In this document: positions 1 to 7,902 of the stretch, one piece after another | Layout: each line of letters starts with the position of its first letter | How positions within the stretch are numbered: the stretch's first letter is position 1 | From: Vreelandella nigrificans | GTDB taxonomy: Bacteria; Pseudomonadota; Gammaproteobacteria; Pseudomonadales; Halomonadaceae | Length of the DNA: 42,302 nt | Assembly: GCF_002374315.1 (NCBI RefSeq) | Contig: NZ_NWUX01000031.1 | Span: forward strand, 1 to 42,302 | Direction of reading: 5' to 3' | The notes under the pieces: generated by a model | Database searches by the model: none | The model's input: the letters and a program-made list of their open reading frames with translations, nothing else | What the model was told of the DNA's origin: nothing | Translations under genes and position numbers: made by a program

Positions 1-156
1 AGCGTTCAGTATATTTATTTCTCACCCGAGTGCCTCGAAGGTTGGAGTAAAGTGTCCAACTTTCGGGGGGCAGTTCACTACGCGGGTGCCTCATTTGCTC
101 GTGCCTCGCAGATTCGTTACCACGCGCTACAAGAATATGCCTTTTCTTTTCGGTAA
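1..156 (+). CDS. C-terminal end of an unidentified protein (partial)
   Basis: The first frame is open from base 1 to a TAA at 154-156, giving 51 codons rich in aromatic and charged residues (it begins SVQYIYFSPECLEGW and ends EYAFSFR). The start lies upstream of the window. It reads as plausible protein sequence with normal codon use, but I do not recognise the family. The next gene starts 80 bp further on. It could also be a chance open frame, so confidence is low. Confidence 0.4.
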   Translation, partial: SVQYIYFSPECLEGWSKVSNFRGAVHYAGASFARASQIRYHALQEYAFSFR

Positions 157-235
157 ACGCTCTCCTCTACCTTGTTCCGCTAGCCAATTATCAAAAAGCC
201 GATTAGCCTGCTAACTCAACCAGTAAGGGATTGAG

Positions 236-1549
236 ATGCAAGAGACGACAACGCGGCAGCGAGTGGCGGGCGGGCTGGTGCTGCTGGGGCTTTTAGCGCA
301 GATAGTCGGCTTTACCGGCGTGCTACCAACAACGCAGGCGGTGAGCTATTTGCTGTGGGCGGCGGTAGCACTGCTGTGGCGTGGTATTCCAAAGCGCTCG
401 CGTATTCAGGCGGGTGTGTTGTTTGTGCTCGGCGTGCTAATGCTGGTAGTGGCGCGGGTGGTATATGGCGCTGAGGTGAATTGGCCAGCCATGCTGCAGG
501 GCAACGTGTTTGTGGCCACAATGCTAGTGGGCGTTAGCTTTATTTCATTGATCGGCACCCAGGGCAACAAGCGAGCGCCGGGTAAGCGGGTTACCGGTGC
601 TGATGGTGTGTTGCGTACTTGGTTAGGGGTGCATTTTCTCGGCACCATTTTGAATCTTTCGACGATATTGATGGTGGGCGACCGCTTGGCTAGGCGCGCA
701 CCATTAACCGCACCCCAGCTTTTAGCGCTTAATCGTGGTTTGAGTAGTGCCGCGCTTTGGTCTCCCTTCTTTGCTTCCATGGCGGTGGTCATTGCCTTGG
801 CGCCCGAGGTGCAGTATGGCCAGGTCGCTCTGGTCGGGTTTCCACTGGCGATGCTCTCGGGGGTGTTGACCACTCTGGAGCTGCGGCGTCGGTTTGATTT
901 ATCCGAGGTGGACGGCTTTTCGCTTTCACCGCGCAGCTTGTTAATGCCTACCAGTATGGCGGCGCTAGTGATGCTGTTTCATTTCTGGCTCACACCAACG
1001 CTGACGATTGTTAGCATCATTACCTTTCTAATTCCAGGGGTGGCACTACTTAGCAACCTGCGTGAAGGCCCGCGCTACATGTTGCGGCGCATTCGTCAGC
1101 ATACCGTTACACGGCTGCCCAGTATGCGTGGGGAAATATCGCTGTTTTTAGCCGCAGGGTTATTAACACTAGGGCTTTCTACCCTGGTCGCGGCAGCGGC
1201 AGGAGACGAGTGGACGCTGTTTGCCCGCTTTGGCATGTGGCAGGCCATGGTGAGCTTTGCAGCCATTACCCTGAGTGCGCTCGTAGGGCTGCACCCGATT
1301 ATTGGTGTTTCCGTACTGGCGTCTATTTTAAACCTTCAAGGCGGCGAGCAGACGCTGTTTGCCTTTGTGGCGGTTAGCGCCTGGGCGGTAGGTACAAGCG
1401 TGGGGCCGCTTTCCGGTATCAACCTTTCACTGCAGGGGCGCTACGGGGTCAGTGGCTACCGGATGATGAAAGATAATTTACCATACGCAGCTATGATGAG
1501 CCTGCTCACGCTGGGAGCGATCGCAGGCCTGAGCATATGGGTTAATTAA
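236..1549 (+). CDS. Multi-pass inner-membrane permease, substrate unknown
   Basis: A 437-residue protein made almost entirely of hydrophobic helices, with perhaps 11-12 membrane spans. Charged loops separate the spans near residues 105-125 (a basic, glycine-rich loop), 215-230 and 275-300. The segment around residues 130-190, with the motifs GTILNLSTILMVGDRLARR and WSPFFASMAVV, and the C-terminal GTSVGPLSGINLS recall the repeated loop motifs of anion permeases of the ion-transporter superfamily. That resemblance is only an impression and no substrate can be named. The start is supported by AAGGGA about 7 bp upstream. It converges on ybeL, whose stop is only 20 bp away, and no strong terminator is seen between them. 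Confidence 0.8.
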   Translation: MQETTTRQRVAGGLVLLGLLAQIVGFTGVLPTTQAVSYLLWAAVALLWRGIPKRSRIQAGVLFVLGVLMLVVARVVYGAEVNWPAMLQGNVFVATMLVGVSFISLIGTQGNKRAPGKRVTGADGVLRTWLGVHFLGTILNLSTILMVGDRLARRAPLTAPQLLALNRGLSSAALWSPFFASMAVVIALAPEVQYGQVALVGFPLAMLSGVLTTLELRRRFDLSEVDGFSLSPRSLLMPTSMAALVMLFHFWLTPTLTIVSIITFLIPGVALLSNLREGPRYMLRRIRQHTVTRLPSMRGEISLFLAAGLLTLGLSTLVAAAAGDEWTLFARFGMWQAMVSFAAITLSALVGLHPIIGVSVLASILNLQGGEQTLFAFVAVSAWAVGTSVGPLSGINLSLQGRYGVSGYRMMKDNLPYAAMMSLLTLGAIAGLSIWVN

Positions 1550-1569
1550 ATGTTGAGTGCGTTAGCAAC

Positions 1570-2088
1570 TCAGGTCTCGACGATTTTACTGGGGAAGCGG
1601 TAAAAGTAACGATGGCCACACTGGTGGCATGGCTCTAGTCGCGAAACGCTTTCCAGCATCACTTGCGCATCGCAGTGCACGCAGGCCATTAAGCCAGGGG
1701 CGGCCATTTCGCCTTCGCAGTAGTCGGCACGCGCGGCTTCTAAGTCGTCTTCAAAGCGCTCGCGGTCAACCACGCTGCGGTCTGCAATGGAAAGCAGTGA
1801 CTCCATCACTCGCCGGGAGAGCCCGTCAATATCGATTCCCAACCAGCTTGCTACCTGTTTACCGGTATCGGCCATGTAGTAGCGCATATCTTTTAGGTCA
1901 CGCTCTACCCAGGCACGCAGCAACGCAAGCTCGTCTTTGGTGTACTCTTCAAGCTCCGCTTCGAACTCAACGGCTTCGTCTAAATCCTTTTGTAGGTTTT
2001 CCCAGGTAAGTTCGTTGGCCCCGTCCTGCATGCGTTCTAGCAGGCGTTCGTAGCCTTCGCGCAAACGGTGATCGTTATGTTGTTCCAT
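1570..2088 (-). CDS. ybeL: YbeL-family zinc-ribbon protein (DUF1451)
   Basis: A 172-residue cytosolic protein. The first 120 residues are acidic and helical. The C-terminal third carries a CxxC...CxxC zinc ribbon (CVHCDAQV and PCHQCGHRY, roughly residues 136-162). This architecture is that of the DUF1451/YbeL family, whose function is unknown. A strong AGGAGAGGG sits a few bases upstream of the ATG. The gene is divergent from leuS, the same neighbour it has in E. coli, which supports the assignment. Family assignment is confident and function is open. Confidence 0.9.
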   Translation of the reverse strand: MEQHNDHRLREGYERLLERMQDGANELTWENLQKDLDEAVEFEAELEEYTKDELALLRAWVERDLKDMRYYMADTGKQVASWLGIDIDGLSRRVMESLLSIADRSVVDRERFEDDLEAARADYCEGEMAAPGLMACVHCDAQVMLESVSRLEPCHQCGHRYFYRFPSKIVET

Positions 2089-2138
2089 GGTCCCTCTCCT
2101 TTTGTCGACCCAGGGTGCGGCCTATCATCGGCTAACCG

Positions 2139-2167
2139 TTCAAGGATACACCTGCATAGGATACAAT
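2139..2167 (+). promoter_or_regulatory. Candidate sigma70 promoter for leuS
   Basis: TTCAAG (2139-2144) and TACAAT (2162-2167) are separated by 17 bp, in the 163-bp gap between ybeL and leuS. The -10 matches the consensus at 5 of 6 positions and the -35 at 3 of 6. The leader of about 75 nt has no visible T-box or leucine-codon leader peptide. Confidence 0.35.
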
Positions 2168-2251
2168 CGACGCTACTTATCTGACAGTGGTCATCTATTA
2201 TTCACTTTGCGCCCTTTTTGGGCGAATTACCCCAAGGCATTGAAAACACCG

Positions 2252-4837
2252 ATGGACGCACATTACAGCCCCCGTGAGATCGAACGTGATGCCCAGCAGT
2301 ACTGGGACAAACACCAGTGCTTTAAAGCAGTAGAAGACGCCAACCGCGAAAAGTTCTACTGCCTATCCATGTTCCCCTACCCCAGCGGCAAGCTGCACAT
2401 GGGTCACGTGCGTAACTACACTATCGGCGACGTTGTGTCCCGTTTCCAGCGTATGCAGGGTAAAAATGTTATGCAGCCCATGGGTTGGGATGCATTCGGT
2501 ATGCCTGCGGAAAATGCCGCTATTCAAAACCAGGTGCCACCTGCCAAGTGGACCTATCAAAATATCGACTACATGCGCAACCAGTTGAAGGCACTTGGTT
2601 TTGCCTATGACTGGAGCCGTGAATTCGCTACCTGTGATACCAGCTATTACCGCTGGGAGCAGTGGTTCTTCACCAAGCTGGTAGAAAAAGGCCTGGTGTA
2701 CAAAAAGATGTCCACGGTTAACTGGGATCCGGTTGATCAAACGGTACTAGCGAATGAGCAGGTTATCGATGGTTGCGGCTGGCGTTCTGGCGCGCCTGTC
2801 GAGCGTAAAGAGATCCCGCTGTGGTTTTTGAAAATCACTGATTACGCCGATGAGTTGCTGGCGGATCTTGAAAATGTCGAGTGGCCCGAGCAGGTCAAAA
2901 CCATGCAGCGCAACTGGATTGGTAAATCCCGTGGCGTTGAGATGACCTTTGAAATTCAGGCAGCGGATGGCAGTGCCTGCGACCCACTGGCTGTGTATAC
3001 CACTCGCCCTGATACGCTATTCGGCGTGACCTACGTGGCCGTAGCTGCCGGGCACCCGCTGGCCAAGCAAGCCGCTGCGCAGAACAGCGAGCTGGCAGCG
3101 TTCTGTGAAGAGTGTGGCAAAGGTGGTACCTCAGAAGCCGAAATGGCCACCAAAGAGAAGCTGGGCATGCCCACTGGGCATAAAGCCATTCATCCGCTAA
3201 CTGGCGATGAAGTACCGGTGTTTGTGGCCAACTTCGTACTGATGGAGTTCGGTACCGGCGCGGTGATGGCAGTACCTGCCCATGACCAGCGCGACTGGGA
3301 ATTTGCGACGAAGTATGGCGTAGAGCTAAAGCCTGTCGTCGCTGATGAAAACGGCAATGCGCCGGATATTTCTGAAGGCGCTTTTGTAGAGCACGGCACG
3401 CTGATCAACTCAGGCGAATTTGATGGCTTGGAGTTCCAGGCAGCGTTTGATGCCATTGCCGCCAAGCTTACCGAACTTGGCCGTGGCAACGTCAAAACCA
3501 ATTACCGCTTACGTGATTGGGGTATCGCCCGCCAGCGTTACTGGGGCGCGCCAATTCCGGTTAAGTACGGCCCTGAAGGCCAAACGGTTCCTCTCTCTGA
3601 TGATGAACTGCCGGTGGCGCTACCTATGGAAGTCACCGTGGACGCCTCTGGCTCGCCACTGAAGAAAATGCCTGAGTTCTCTGAGTTGGGCGATGGCTGG
3701 GTGCGTGAAACCGACACCTTCGACACCTTTATGGAGTCTTCCTGGTACTTCGCTCGCTTCTGCTGTGCAGATAACCACGAAGCCATGCTCGATGAACGTG
3801 CCAACTATTGGCTGCCGGTTGATCTCTACATCGGCGGTATTGAGCACGCTATCCTGCACCTGCTCTACGCCCGTTTCTTCCACAAGCTGCTGCGTGATTT
3901 TGGCATGGTGGATTCCGACGAACCGTTCCAGCAGTTGCTTACCCAAGGTATGGTGATTGCAGAAACCTTCTACCGCTTTAAAGAGAACGGTGGCAAAGAG
4001 TGGTTTAACCCCGCCGATGTGGAAGTAAAGCGCGATGAGAAAGGTCGCCCGCTTAGCGCCATTCTAATGAGCGACGGTCAGCCGGTTGAGATGGGTGGCA
4101 TCGAGAAGATGTCCAAGTCGAAAAACAACGGCGTTGACCCACAGTCGATGATCGATAAATTTGGTGCCGACACCGTGCGCCTGTTTATGATGTTTGCCGC
4201 ACCGCCAGAGCAGTCATTGGAGTGGTCAGATTCCGGCGTTGAGGGCGCGCACCGCTTCCTGAAACGGATCTGGCGTCAGGTGACTGAGCATCTTGATGCA
4301 GGCACACCGGGTAAGTTAGCCATCGATGCACTAAATGATGAGCAAAAGGCGCTACGCCGTAAAACCCACGAAACCATCAAGAAAGCCAGCGATGATATCG
4401 GCCGCCGCACTACCTTTAATACCGCTATCGCCGCGGTAATGGAGCTCTCTAACGCGGTTAGCAAGTTTGACGATACTACTGAGCTTGGCTTAGCAATTAC
4501 GCGTGAAGCGTTGGAAGCGTGTGTACTGCTATTGGCCCCCATTACTCCACACCTGTGCCATAGCCTGTGGCAGCAGTTAGGCCATGATCAGCCCGCTATT
4601 GAAGCACAGTGGCCAAAGGTAGATGAAGCTGCCCTCACCCGGGACAGCATTGAGCTAGTGGTCCAGGTTAACGGCAAGCTGCGTGCCCGCCTGGAAGCCC
4701 CAGCCAACGCCGACAAAGCCGCCATCGAGACGCTGGCAATGGAAAGTGAAAACGTCCAACGCCATTTAGAGGGCAAAACGGTACGCAAAGTGATCGTGGT
4801 GCCCGGCAAGCTGGTTAACATTGTGGTGAGCGGATGA
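2252..4837 (+). CDS. leuS: Leucyl-tRNA synthetase
   Basis: Charges tRNA-Leu with leucine in the cytosol; class I aminoacyl-tRNA synthetase. The frame is open upstream to 2087, but I place the start at the ATG at 2252 because the family begins MDAHYSPREIE..., giving 861 residues against 860 in E. coli. The HIGH-type motif is HMGH at residues 49-52 and KMSKS is at 619-623, the same place as in E. coli. The editing (CP1) domain lies between them (about 220-420), including the TTRPDT segment. The ATGA stop/start overlap with lptE indicates translational coupling. The extra 55 N-terminal residues of the longer frame overlap the ybeL start and promoter region and look non-coding. Confidence 0.97.
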   Translation: MDAHYSPREIERDAQQYWDKHQCFKAVEDANREKFYCLSMFPYPSGKLHMGHVRNYTIGDVVSRFQRMQGKNVMQPMGWDAFGMPAENAAIQNQVPPAKWTYQNIDYMRNQLKALGFAYDWSREFATCDTSYYRWEQWFFTKLVEKGLVYKKMSTVNWDPVDQTVLANEQVIDGCGWRSGAPVERKEIPLWFLKITDYADELLADLENVEWPEQVKTMQRNWIGKSRGVEMTFEIQAADGSACDPLAVYTTRPDTLFGVTYVAVAAGHPLAKQAAAQNSELAAFCEECGKGGTSEAEMATKEKLGMPTGHKAIHPLTGDEVPVFVANFVLMEFGTGAVMAVPAHDQRDWEFATKYGVELKPVVADENGNAPDISEGAFVEHGTLINSGEFDGLEFQAAFDAIAAKLTELGRGNVKTNYRLRDWGIARQRYWGAPIPVKYGPEGQTVPLSDDELPVALPMEVTVDASGSPLKKMPEFSELGDGWVRETDTFDTFMESSWYFARFCCADNHEAMLDERANYWLPVDLYIGGIEHAILHLLYARFFHKLLRDFGMVDSDEPFQQLLTQGMVIAETFYRFKENGGKEWFNPADVEVKRDEKGRPLSAILMSDGQPVEMGGIEKMSKSKNNGVDPQSMIDKFGADTVRLFMMFAAPPEQSLEWSDSGVEGAHRFLKRIWRQVTEHLDAGTPGKLAIDALNDEQKALRRKTHETIKKASDDIGRRTTFNTAIAAVMELSNAVSKFDDTTELGLAITREALEACVLLLAPITPHLCHSLWQQLGHDQPAIEAQWPKVDEAALTRDSIELVVQVNGKLRARLEAPANADKAAIETLAMESENVQRHLEGKTVRKVIVVPGKLVNIVVSG

Positions 4838-5346
4838 AGCCAAACCAATACGTTACACGCCGTCGTTTCCTCGCTACCAGCATCGCCGCTTCTGCGGCGG
4901 TGCTGCTCAGCGGCTGTGGGTTTCGCCTTCGCGGCACTGAAGCAATGCCACAGCTGCCCACGCTTTCCATTGAAGGCAACGACAATAGCGCCCTCGCCCA
5001 GCAACTGCGTACTCGCTTAAAGCAACTGGGCACCGAGGTGGTCAGCGGTGCGACCTGGCGGGTCACGCTGGGGACACCTTCACTACAAGAGCGCCACATT
5101 GGCAGCGGCGGCCGTGCCAGCCGCGAGCATGAGCTAACCCTCAGCACAACGCTTTCGGTACAGCAGCGGGAAACCAATGCCTATGCCCTTAATAATGCGA
5201 CGCTCAGCACTAGTACACAGATTCGCGTAAGTGATGATGACCTTCTCAACCGTGAAGCACTGTTCCAAGAGGCGGAGCAGACGCTAACACGGCAGCTTGC
5301 GCAGCGTATTATTGAGCGTCTGACCAACCTTGAGGCGATGCAGTGA
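4834..5346 (+). CDS. lptE: LPS-assembly lipoprotein LptE
   Basis: Outer-membrane lipoprotein that plugs the LptD barrel and helps to deliver LPS to the cell surface. It has 170 residues, with a signal peptide ending in the lipobox LLSGC and Cys28 as the lipid-modified residue, followed by GFRLRGT, the hallmark start of mature LptE. The signal carries TRRRFLA (residues 8-14), which matches the twin-arginine consensus, unusual for this protein. It overlaps leuS and holA by 4 bp on each side, the usual leuS-lptE-holA order. Confidence 0.93.
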   Translation: MKPNQYVTRRRFLATSIAASAAVLLSGCGFRLRGTEAMPQLPTLSIEGNDNSALAQQLRTRLKQLGTEVVSGATWRVTLGTPSLQERHIGSGGRASREHELTLSTTLSVQQRETNAYALNNATLSTSTQIRVSDDDLLNREALFQEAEQTLTRQLAQRIIERLTNLEAMQ

Positions 5347-6410
5347 AGGTATTTGCCGACCAGCTACCCGCCGCATTAGCCAAGAAGCTGCCGAAGGCGG
5401 TGATTGTTGCCGGTGATGAACCTCTGCAGCACCGTGATGCCTGCGATGCCGTGCGCCTAGCCGCCCGGCAAGCAGGCGTTGAAGAACGGGAAGTATTGGA
5501 CGTTGAACCCAACTTCGCCTGGGGCCGGCTGCTGGAAACCGCTAGCAACCTGTCCCTGTTTGCCACCAATAAACTGCTAGAACTACGTTTAGGCAACCAC
5601 AAGCTAGGCCAGGAAGGCAGTAAAGCACTCGCACAGTACGCTGAAATGATGGACGGTAGTGACGACCTTCTGTTAGTCAGCATGGGTAAGCTGGATGCCA
5701 AGCAGCAAAAAAGTGCCTGGTTTAAAGCGCTGGATAAGCATGGCTTGTTTGTGCCGGTATGGCCTGTGGATGTATCACGCTTAGGGTATTGGCTGCGCGA
5801 CCGGGCAGCACTGCATGGGTTGCAGATTGACCTGGATGCGGCACGCCTGCTTGGCGAACGTACTGAAGGGAACCTGCTGGCCGCCGATCAGGAGCTGCAG
5901 AAGCTTGCGCTTATCCACCCTTCCAACACACGCCTTAACGTCGAAAGCATTGCCCAGGGCGTTGAAGATAGTACACGCTTTGATGTGTTTAACTTGGCAG
6001 ATGCTTGTTTAAAAGGTGAACCCAGCCGCGCTTCGCGCATTGTCAACGGCCTCAAAAGTGAAGGTGTTGAAGCGCCTATAGTGTTATGGGCACTAGGCCG
6101 CGAATTACGCACCCTGCTCTCGTTACACCAGCATCTAGACCAGGGCCAGAGCTTCGAGCACGCCTGCAAAACTCAAAAGCCAATGATTTTTGATAAGCGG
6201 CGTCCTGCCTATCAAAAAGCTACTAGCCGCTTATCTATGAAGCGGTTACACAAGCTGCTGTTAATGGCGCAGCGGTTAGACCTTGCCGTTAAAGGCGCCT
6301 CCCACGTGCCTCTTTGGCCCGGCATTCACGACCTTGCAATTACCATGGCAGGTGCCAAAGGTATTCTTGCAGAAACACCCTGGACCTATCGCATTAGTGC
6401 AAATAATTAG
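5343..6410 (+). CDS. holA: DNA polymerase III delta subunit
   Basis: Subunit of the clamp-loader complex that opens the beta sliding clamp during replication. It has 355 residues. The start is GTG at 5343 inside a GTGA overlap with the lptE stop; this fits the family start (MKVFADQLPAAL). Recognisable delta features are the N-terminal AAA+-like fold with VIVAGDEPLQHRDACDAVR and the EGNLLAADQELQKLAL segment around residues 170-190. The gene ends the leuS-lptE-holA unit. In E. coli nadD follows directly; here nadD is about 35 kb away on the other strand. Confidence 0.95.
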   Translation: MKVFADQLPAALAKKLPKAVIVAGDEPLQHRDACDAVRLAARQAGVEEREVLDVEPNFAWGRLLETASNLSLFATNKLLELRLGNHKLGQEGSKALAQYAEMMDGSDDLLLVSMGKLDAKQQKSAWFKALDKHGLFVPVWPVDVSRLGYWLRDRAALHGLQIDLDAARLLGERTEGNLLAADQELQKLALIHPSNTRLNVESIAQGVEDSTRFDVFNLADACLKGEPSRASRIVNGLKSEGVEAPIVLWALGRELRTLLSLHQHLDQGQSFEHACKTQKPMIFDKRRPAYQKATSRLSMKRLHKLLLMAQRLDLAVKGASHVPLWPGIHDLAITMAGAKGILAETPWTYRISANN

Positions 6411-6427
6411 CACTTTGCTTTTTCGCC

Positions 6428-6480
6428 TTAAATCCCGCGTATTTTATTTCTATACTATTGATTCAAGCGATAAAATCGCT
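6428..6480 (+). promoter_or_regulatory. Candidate promoter and leader hairpin for the PA2779/PA2778 pair
   Basis: TTAAAT (6428-6433) and TATACT (6451-6456) are 17 bp apart. The -10 matches consensus at 5 of 6 positions and the -35 is weak. Just after the predicted transcription start lies AGCGAT (6466-6471) and its inverted copy ATCGCT (6475-6480), with loop AAA. This is a small hairpin or operator. AAGGA at about 6498-6502 is the ribosome site for the ATG at 6511. Confidence 0.4.
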
Positions 6481-6510
6481 TTCTCCCCGACTAGTCTAAG
6501 GATCAAGACA

Positions 6511-6909
6511 ATGAAAACGTTGCGTGCTTACCTATCTACTCTGTTAATTGCCGCCCTAGTTATCACCAGCCTGCCCGTAGCAGCTGCGCCGATTGCGCCG
6601 CAATCTATGGACCTAGTGACCACTCAGTCTGCTTTGGCAGGTGACCGTGCAGGTGCTGACCGTGAACGTATTAATAACGTTTTGGCACGCGCTGATGTAC
6701 AGGAACAGCTGCTCAAGCAGGGTGTTGATCTGAACGAAGTTGAAGCTCGCGTTGCAGCACTGAGCGATGCTGAAGCGCAGCAAATGGCTGACCAGTTAGA
6801 GCAGTTGCCTGCAGGCGCGGGTGTGATCGGCGTGCTGTTTGCGGTATTTGTCATTCTGCTGATTACCGACATCCTCGGCTTGACCGACGTTTATCCGTTT
6901 ACCCGTTAA
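6511..6909 (+). CDS. PA2779-family small exported membrane protein
   Basis: 132 residues; the start is ATG 6511, chosen for the AAGGA upstream and the clean signal peptide (MKTLRAYLSTLLIAALVITS..., probable cleavage after PVAAA, residue 26). The mature part has a charged helix (about 50-98), then LPAGAG (99-104), a hydrophobic segment (105-122) and a short tail DILGLTDVYPF that is, as I recall, typical of the PA2779 family. The function is unknown. The next gene begins 1 bp after its stop and encodes a cysteine peptidase, so the two are almost certainly co-expressed and functionally linked. The AGAG sequence before a hydrophobic peptide resembles the processing site of double-glycine leaders, but this is inference. 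Confidence 0.85.
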   Translation: MKTLRAYLSTLLIAALVITSLPVAAAPIAPQSMDLVTTQSALAGDRAGADRERINNVLARADVQEQLLKQGVDLNEVEARVAALSDAEAQQMADQLEQLPAGAGVIGVLFAVFVILLITDILGLTDVYPFTR

Positions 6910-6910
6910 G

Positions 6911-7849
6911 ATGTCTAGCATGCAGAGACTATTTAAAAACGCCCGCTTCGCGGGCGTTTTACTACTTGCCTTGTTACTTTCAGCCTGTGCCCGCAGCCCT
7001 GTGTTACTGGAAACCACTAAGGCCAGCTTGACACCTCAAACAGAATTGAGCCAAGTACCGTTTTATGCGCAGACCGAGTATCAGTGTGGCCCGGCAACGC
7101 TGGCTATGGTGCTAAATCACCAGGGTGTCGATACCAGTGTTGAGCAACTGATTCCGCAGGTTTTTTTACCCGGCAGAGACGGTAGCGTACAGCCTGAAAT
7201 GTTAGCCACCGTGCGCCGCTATAAGCAGCTTGCGATCCCCATTCGCGGCACCATGGATGCACTTCTAAGCCATCTGGAAGCAGGTGACCCTGTCGTGGTG
7301 ATGCAAAACCTCGCGCTGCCCGCCTTTCCCATGTGGCACTATGCGGTAGCTATTGGCTTTGACTTGCCTAATGAAACACTCATTCTGCGCAGCGGTGAAA
7401 TTGAGCGGCATACGATGTCTTTTAGCCGATTTGATGCCACCTGGGCGCGCACCGGGCGCTGGGGCTTTGTAGTTAGTGAGCCAGGCACCCTGCCCGATGG
7501 TGTAACAGCGCGGAACGCTTTGGAAGCCATTAGCGCCTATGAAGAAATACACGGGCCGCAGGCAGCACTCTCAAGCTGGCAAATACTGGTAGAACGCCAC
7601 CCATCAAATGCCATGGCACAGTTTGCACTTGGCAATGCACTTTATGCAGAGGGAGAAGCTGACGGTGCTAAGCAGGCGTTTAAGCAAGCCACTGTACTTG
7701 AACCCAGCATGGGAGCTGCCTGGCTTAACTTAGCCATCATGCAACTGCAGCAACAGAACAGTGACGAGGCCCGAGAGGCGCTCATCCAAGCCGCCGCGTT
7801 AGAAGGCGAGTGGCAACTCCGTGCGCAGCAGTTGCTGGATGAAATCTAG
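6911..7849 (+). CDS. PA2778-family lipoprotein cysteine peptidase (C39-like) with TPR tail
   Basis: 312 residues. Signal peptide with lipobox LLSAC, predicted lipidation at Cys26. The peptidase C39-like domain covers about residues 45-190: Gln54, catalytic Cys59 in YQCGPATLAMV, and His143 in WHYAVAIG followed by Asp151. Residues 225-312 are helical tetratricopeptide repeats (for example AMAQFALGNALYAEG and GAAWLNLAIMQLQQ). It should be anchored in the envelope. It starts 1 bp after the PA2779-family gene, with a second in-frame ATG at 6920. Codons 9-17 contain a perfect terminator-like hairpin, yet the encoded signal peptide is intact. Substrate unknown; C39-like relatives cleave after double glycines, and the partner protein is the obvious candidate. 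Confidence 0.88.
   Translation: MSSMQRLFKNARFAGVLLLALLLSACARSPVLLETTKASLTPQTELSQVPFYAQTEYQCGPATLAMVLNHQGVDTSVEQLIPQVFLPGRDGSVQPEMLATVRRYKQLAIPIRGTMDALLSHLEAGDPVVVMQNLALPAFPMWHYAVAIGFDLPNETLILRSGEIERHTMSFSRFDATWARTGRWGFVVSEPGTLPDGVTARNALEAISAYEEIHGPQAALSSWQILVERHPSNAMAQFALGNALYAEGEADGAKQAFKQATVLEPSMGAAWLNLAIMQLQQQNSDEAREALIQAAALEGEWQLRAQQLLDEI
6936..6960 (+). terminator. Rho-independent terminator-like hairpin inside the peptidase gene
   Basis: Left arm AAAACGCCCGC (6936-6946), loop TTC, right arm GCGGGCGTTTT (6950-6960). The 11-bp stem is perfect and ends in four T, the classic form. It lies 27-51 bp after the PA2779-family stop and within codons 9-17 of the peptidase gene, where it encodes part of the signal peptide. 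It may end most transcripts after the first gene. Confidence 0.7.
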
Positions 7850-7860
7850 AAGGTGTGTGT

Positions 7861-7895
7861 CAGTATGGGAGCGGAAGCATAAAGCTCCCATACTG
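7861..7895. terminator. Convergent hairpin between the peptidase gene and sthA
   Basis: CAGTATGGGAGC (7861-7872) and its exact inverted copy GCTCCCATACTG (7884-7895), with an 11-nt loop. It sits between two converging genes. There is no T-run on either side, so it is either a weak bidirectional terminator or a 3'-end protecting hairpin. Confidence 0.5.
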
Positions 7896-7902
7896 AATCA
7901 CG

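Noticed and set aside
2087..2251. N-terminal extension of leuS by 55 codons
   Set aside because: The added residues do not match the family, and they cover the intergenic promoter region; ATG 2252 gives the normal length.
2168..2251. T-box or leader peptide for leuS
   Set aside because: No T-box core, no run of leucine codons and no terminator-antiterminator pair is visible in the leader.
2363..3956. Several antisense or alternative-frame ORFs of 80-125 codons inside leuS
   Set aside because: They are by-products of codon bias in a real, fully conserved gene and show no family sequence or ribosome site.
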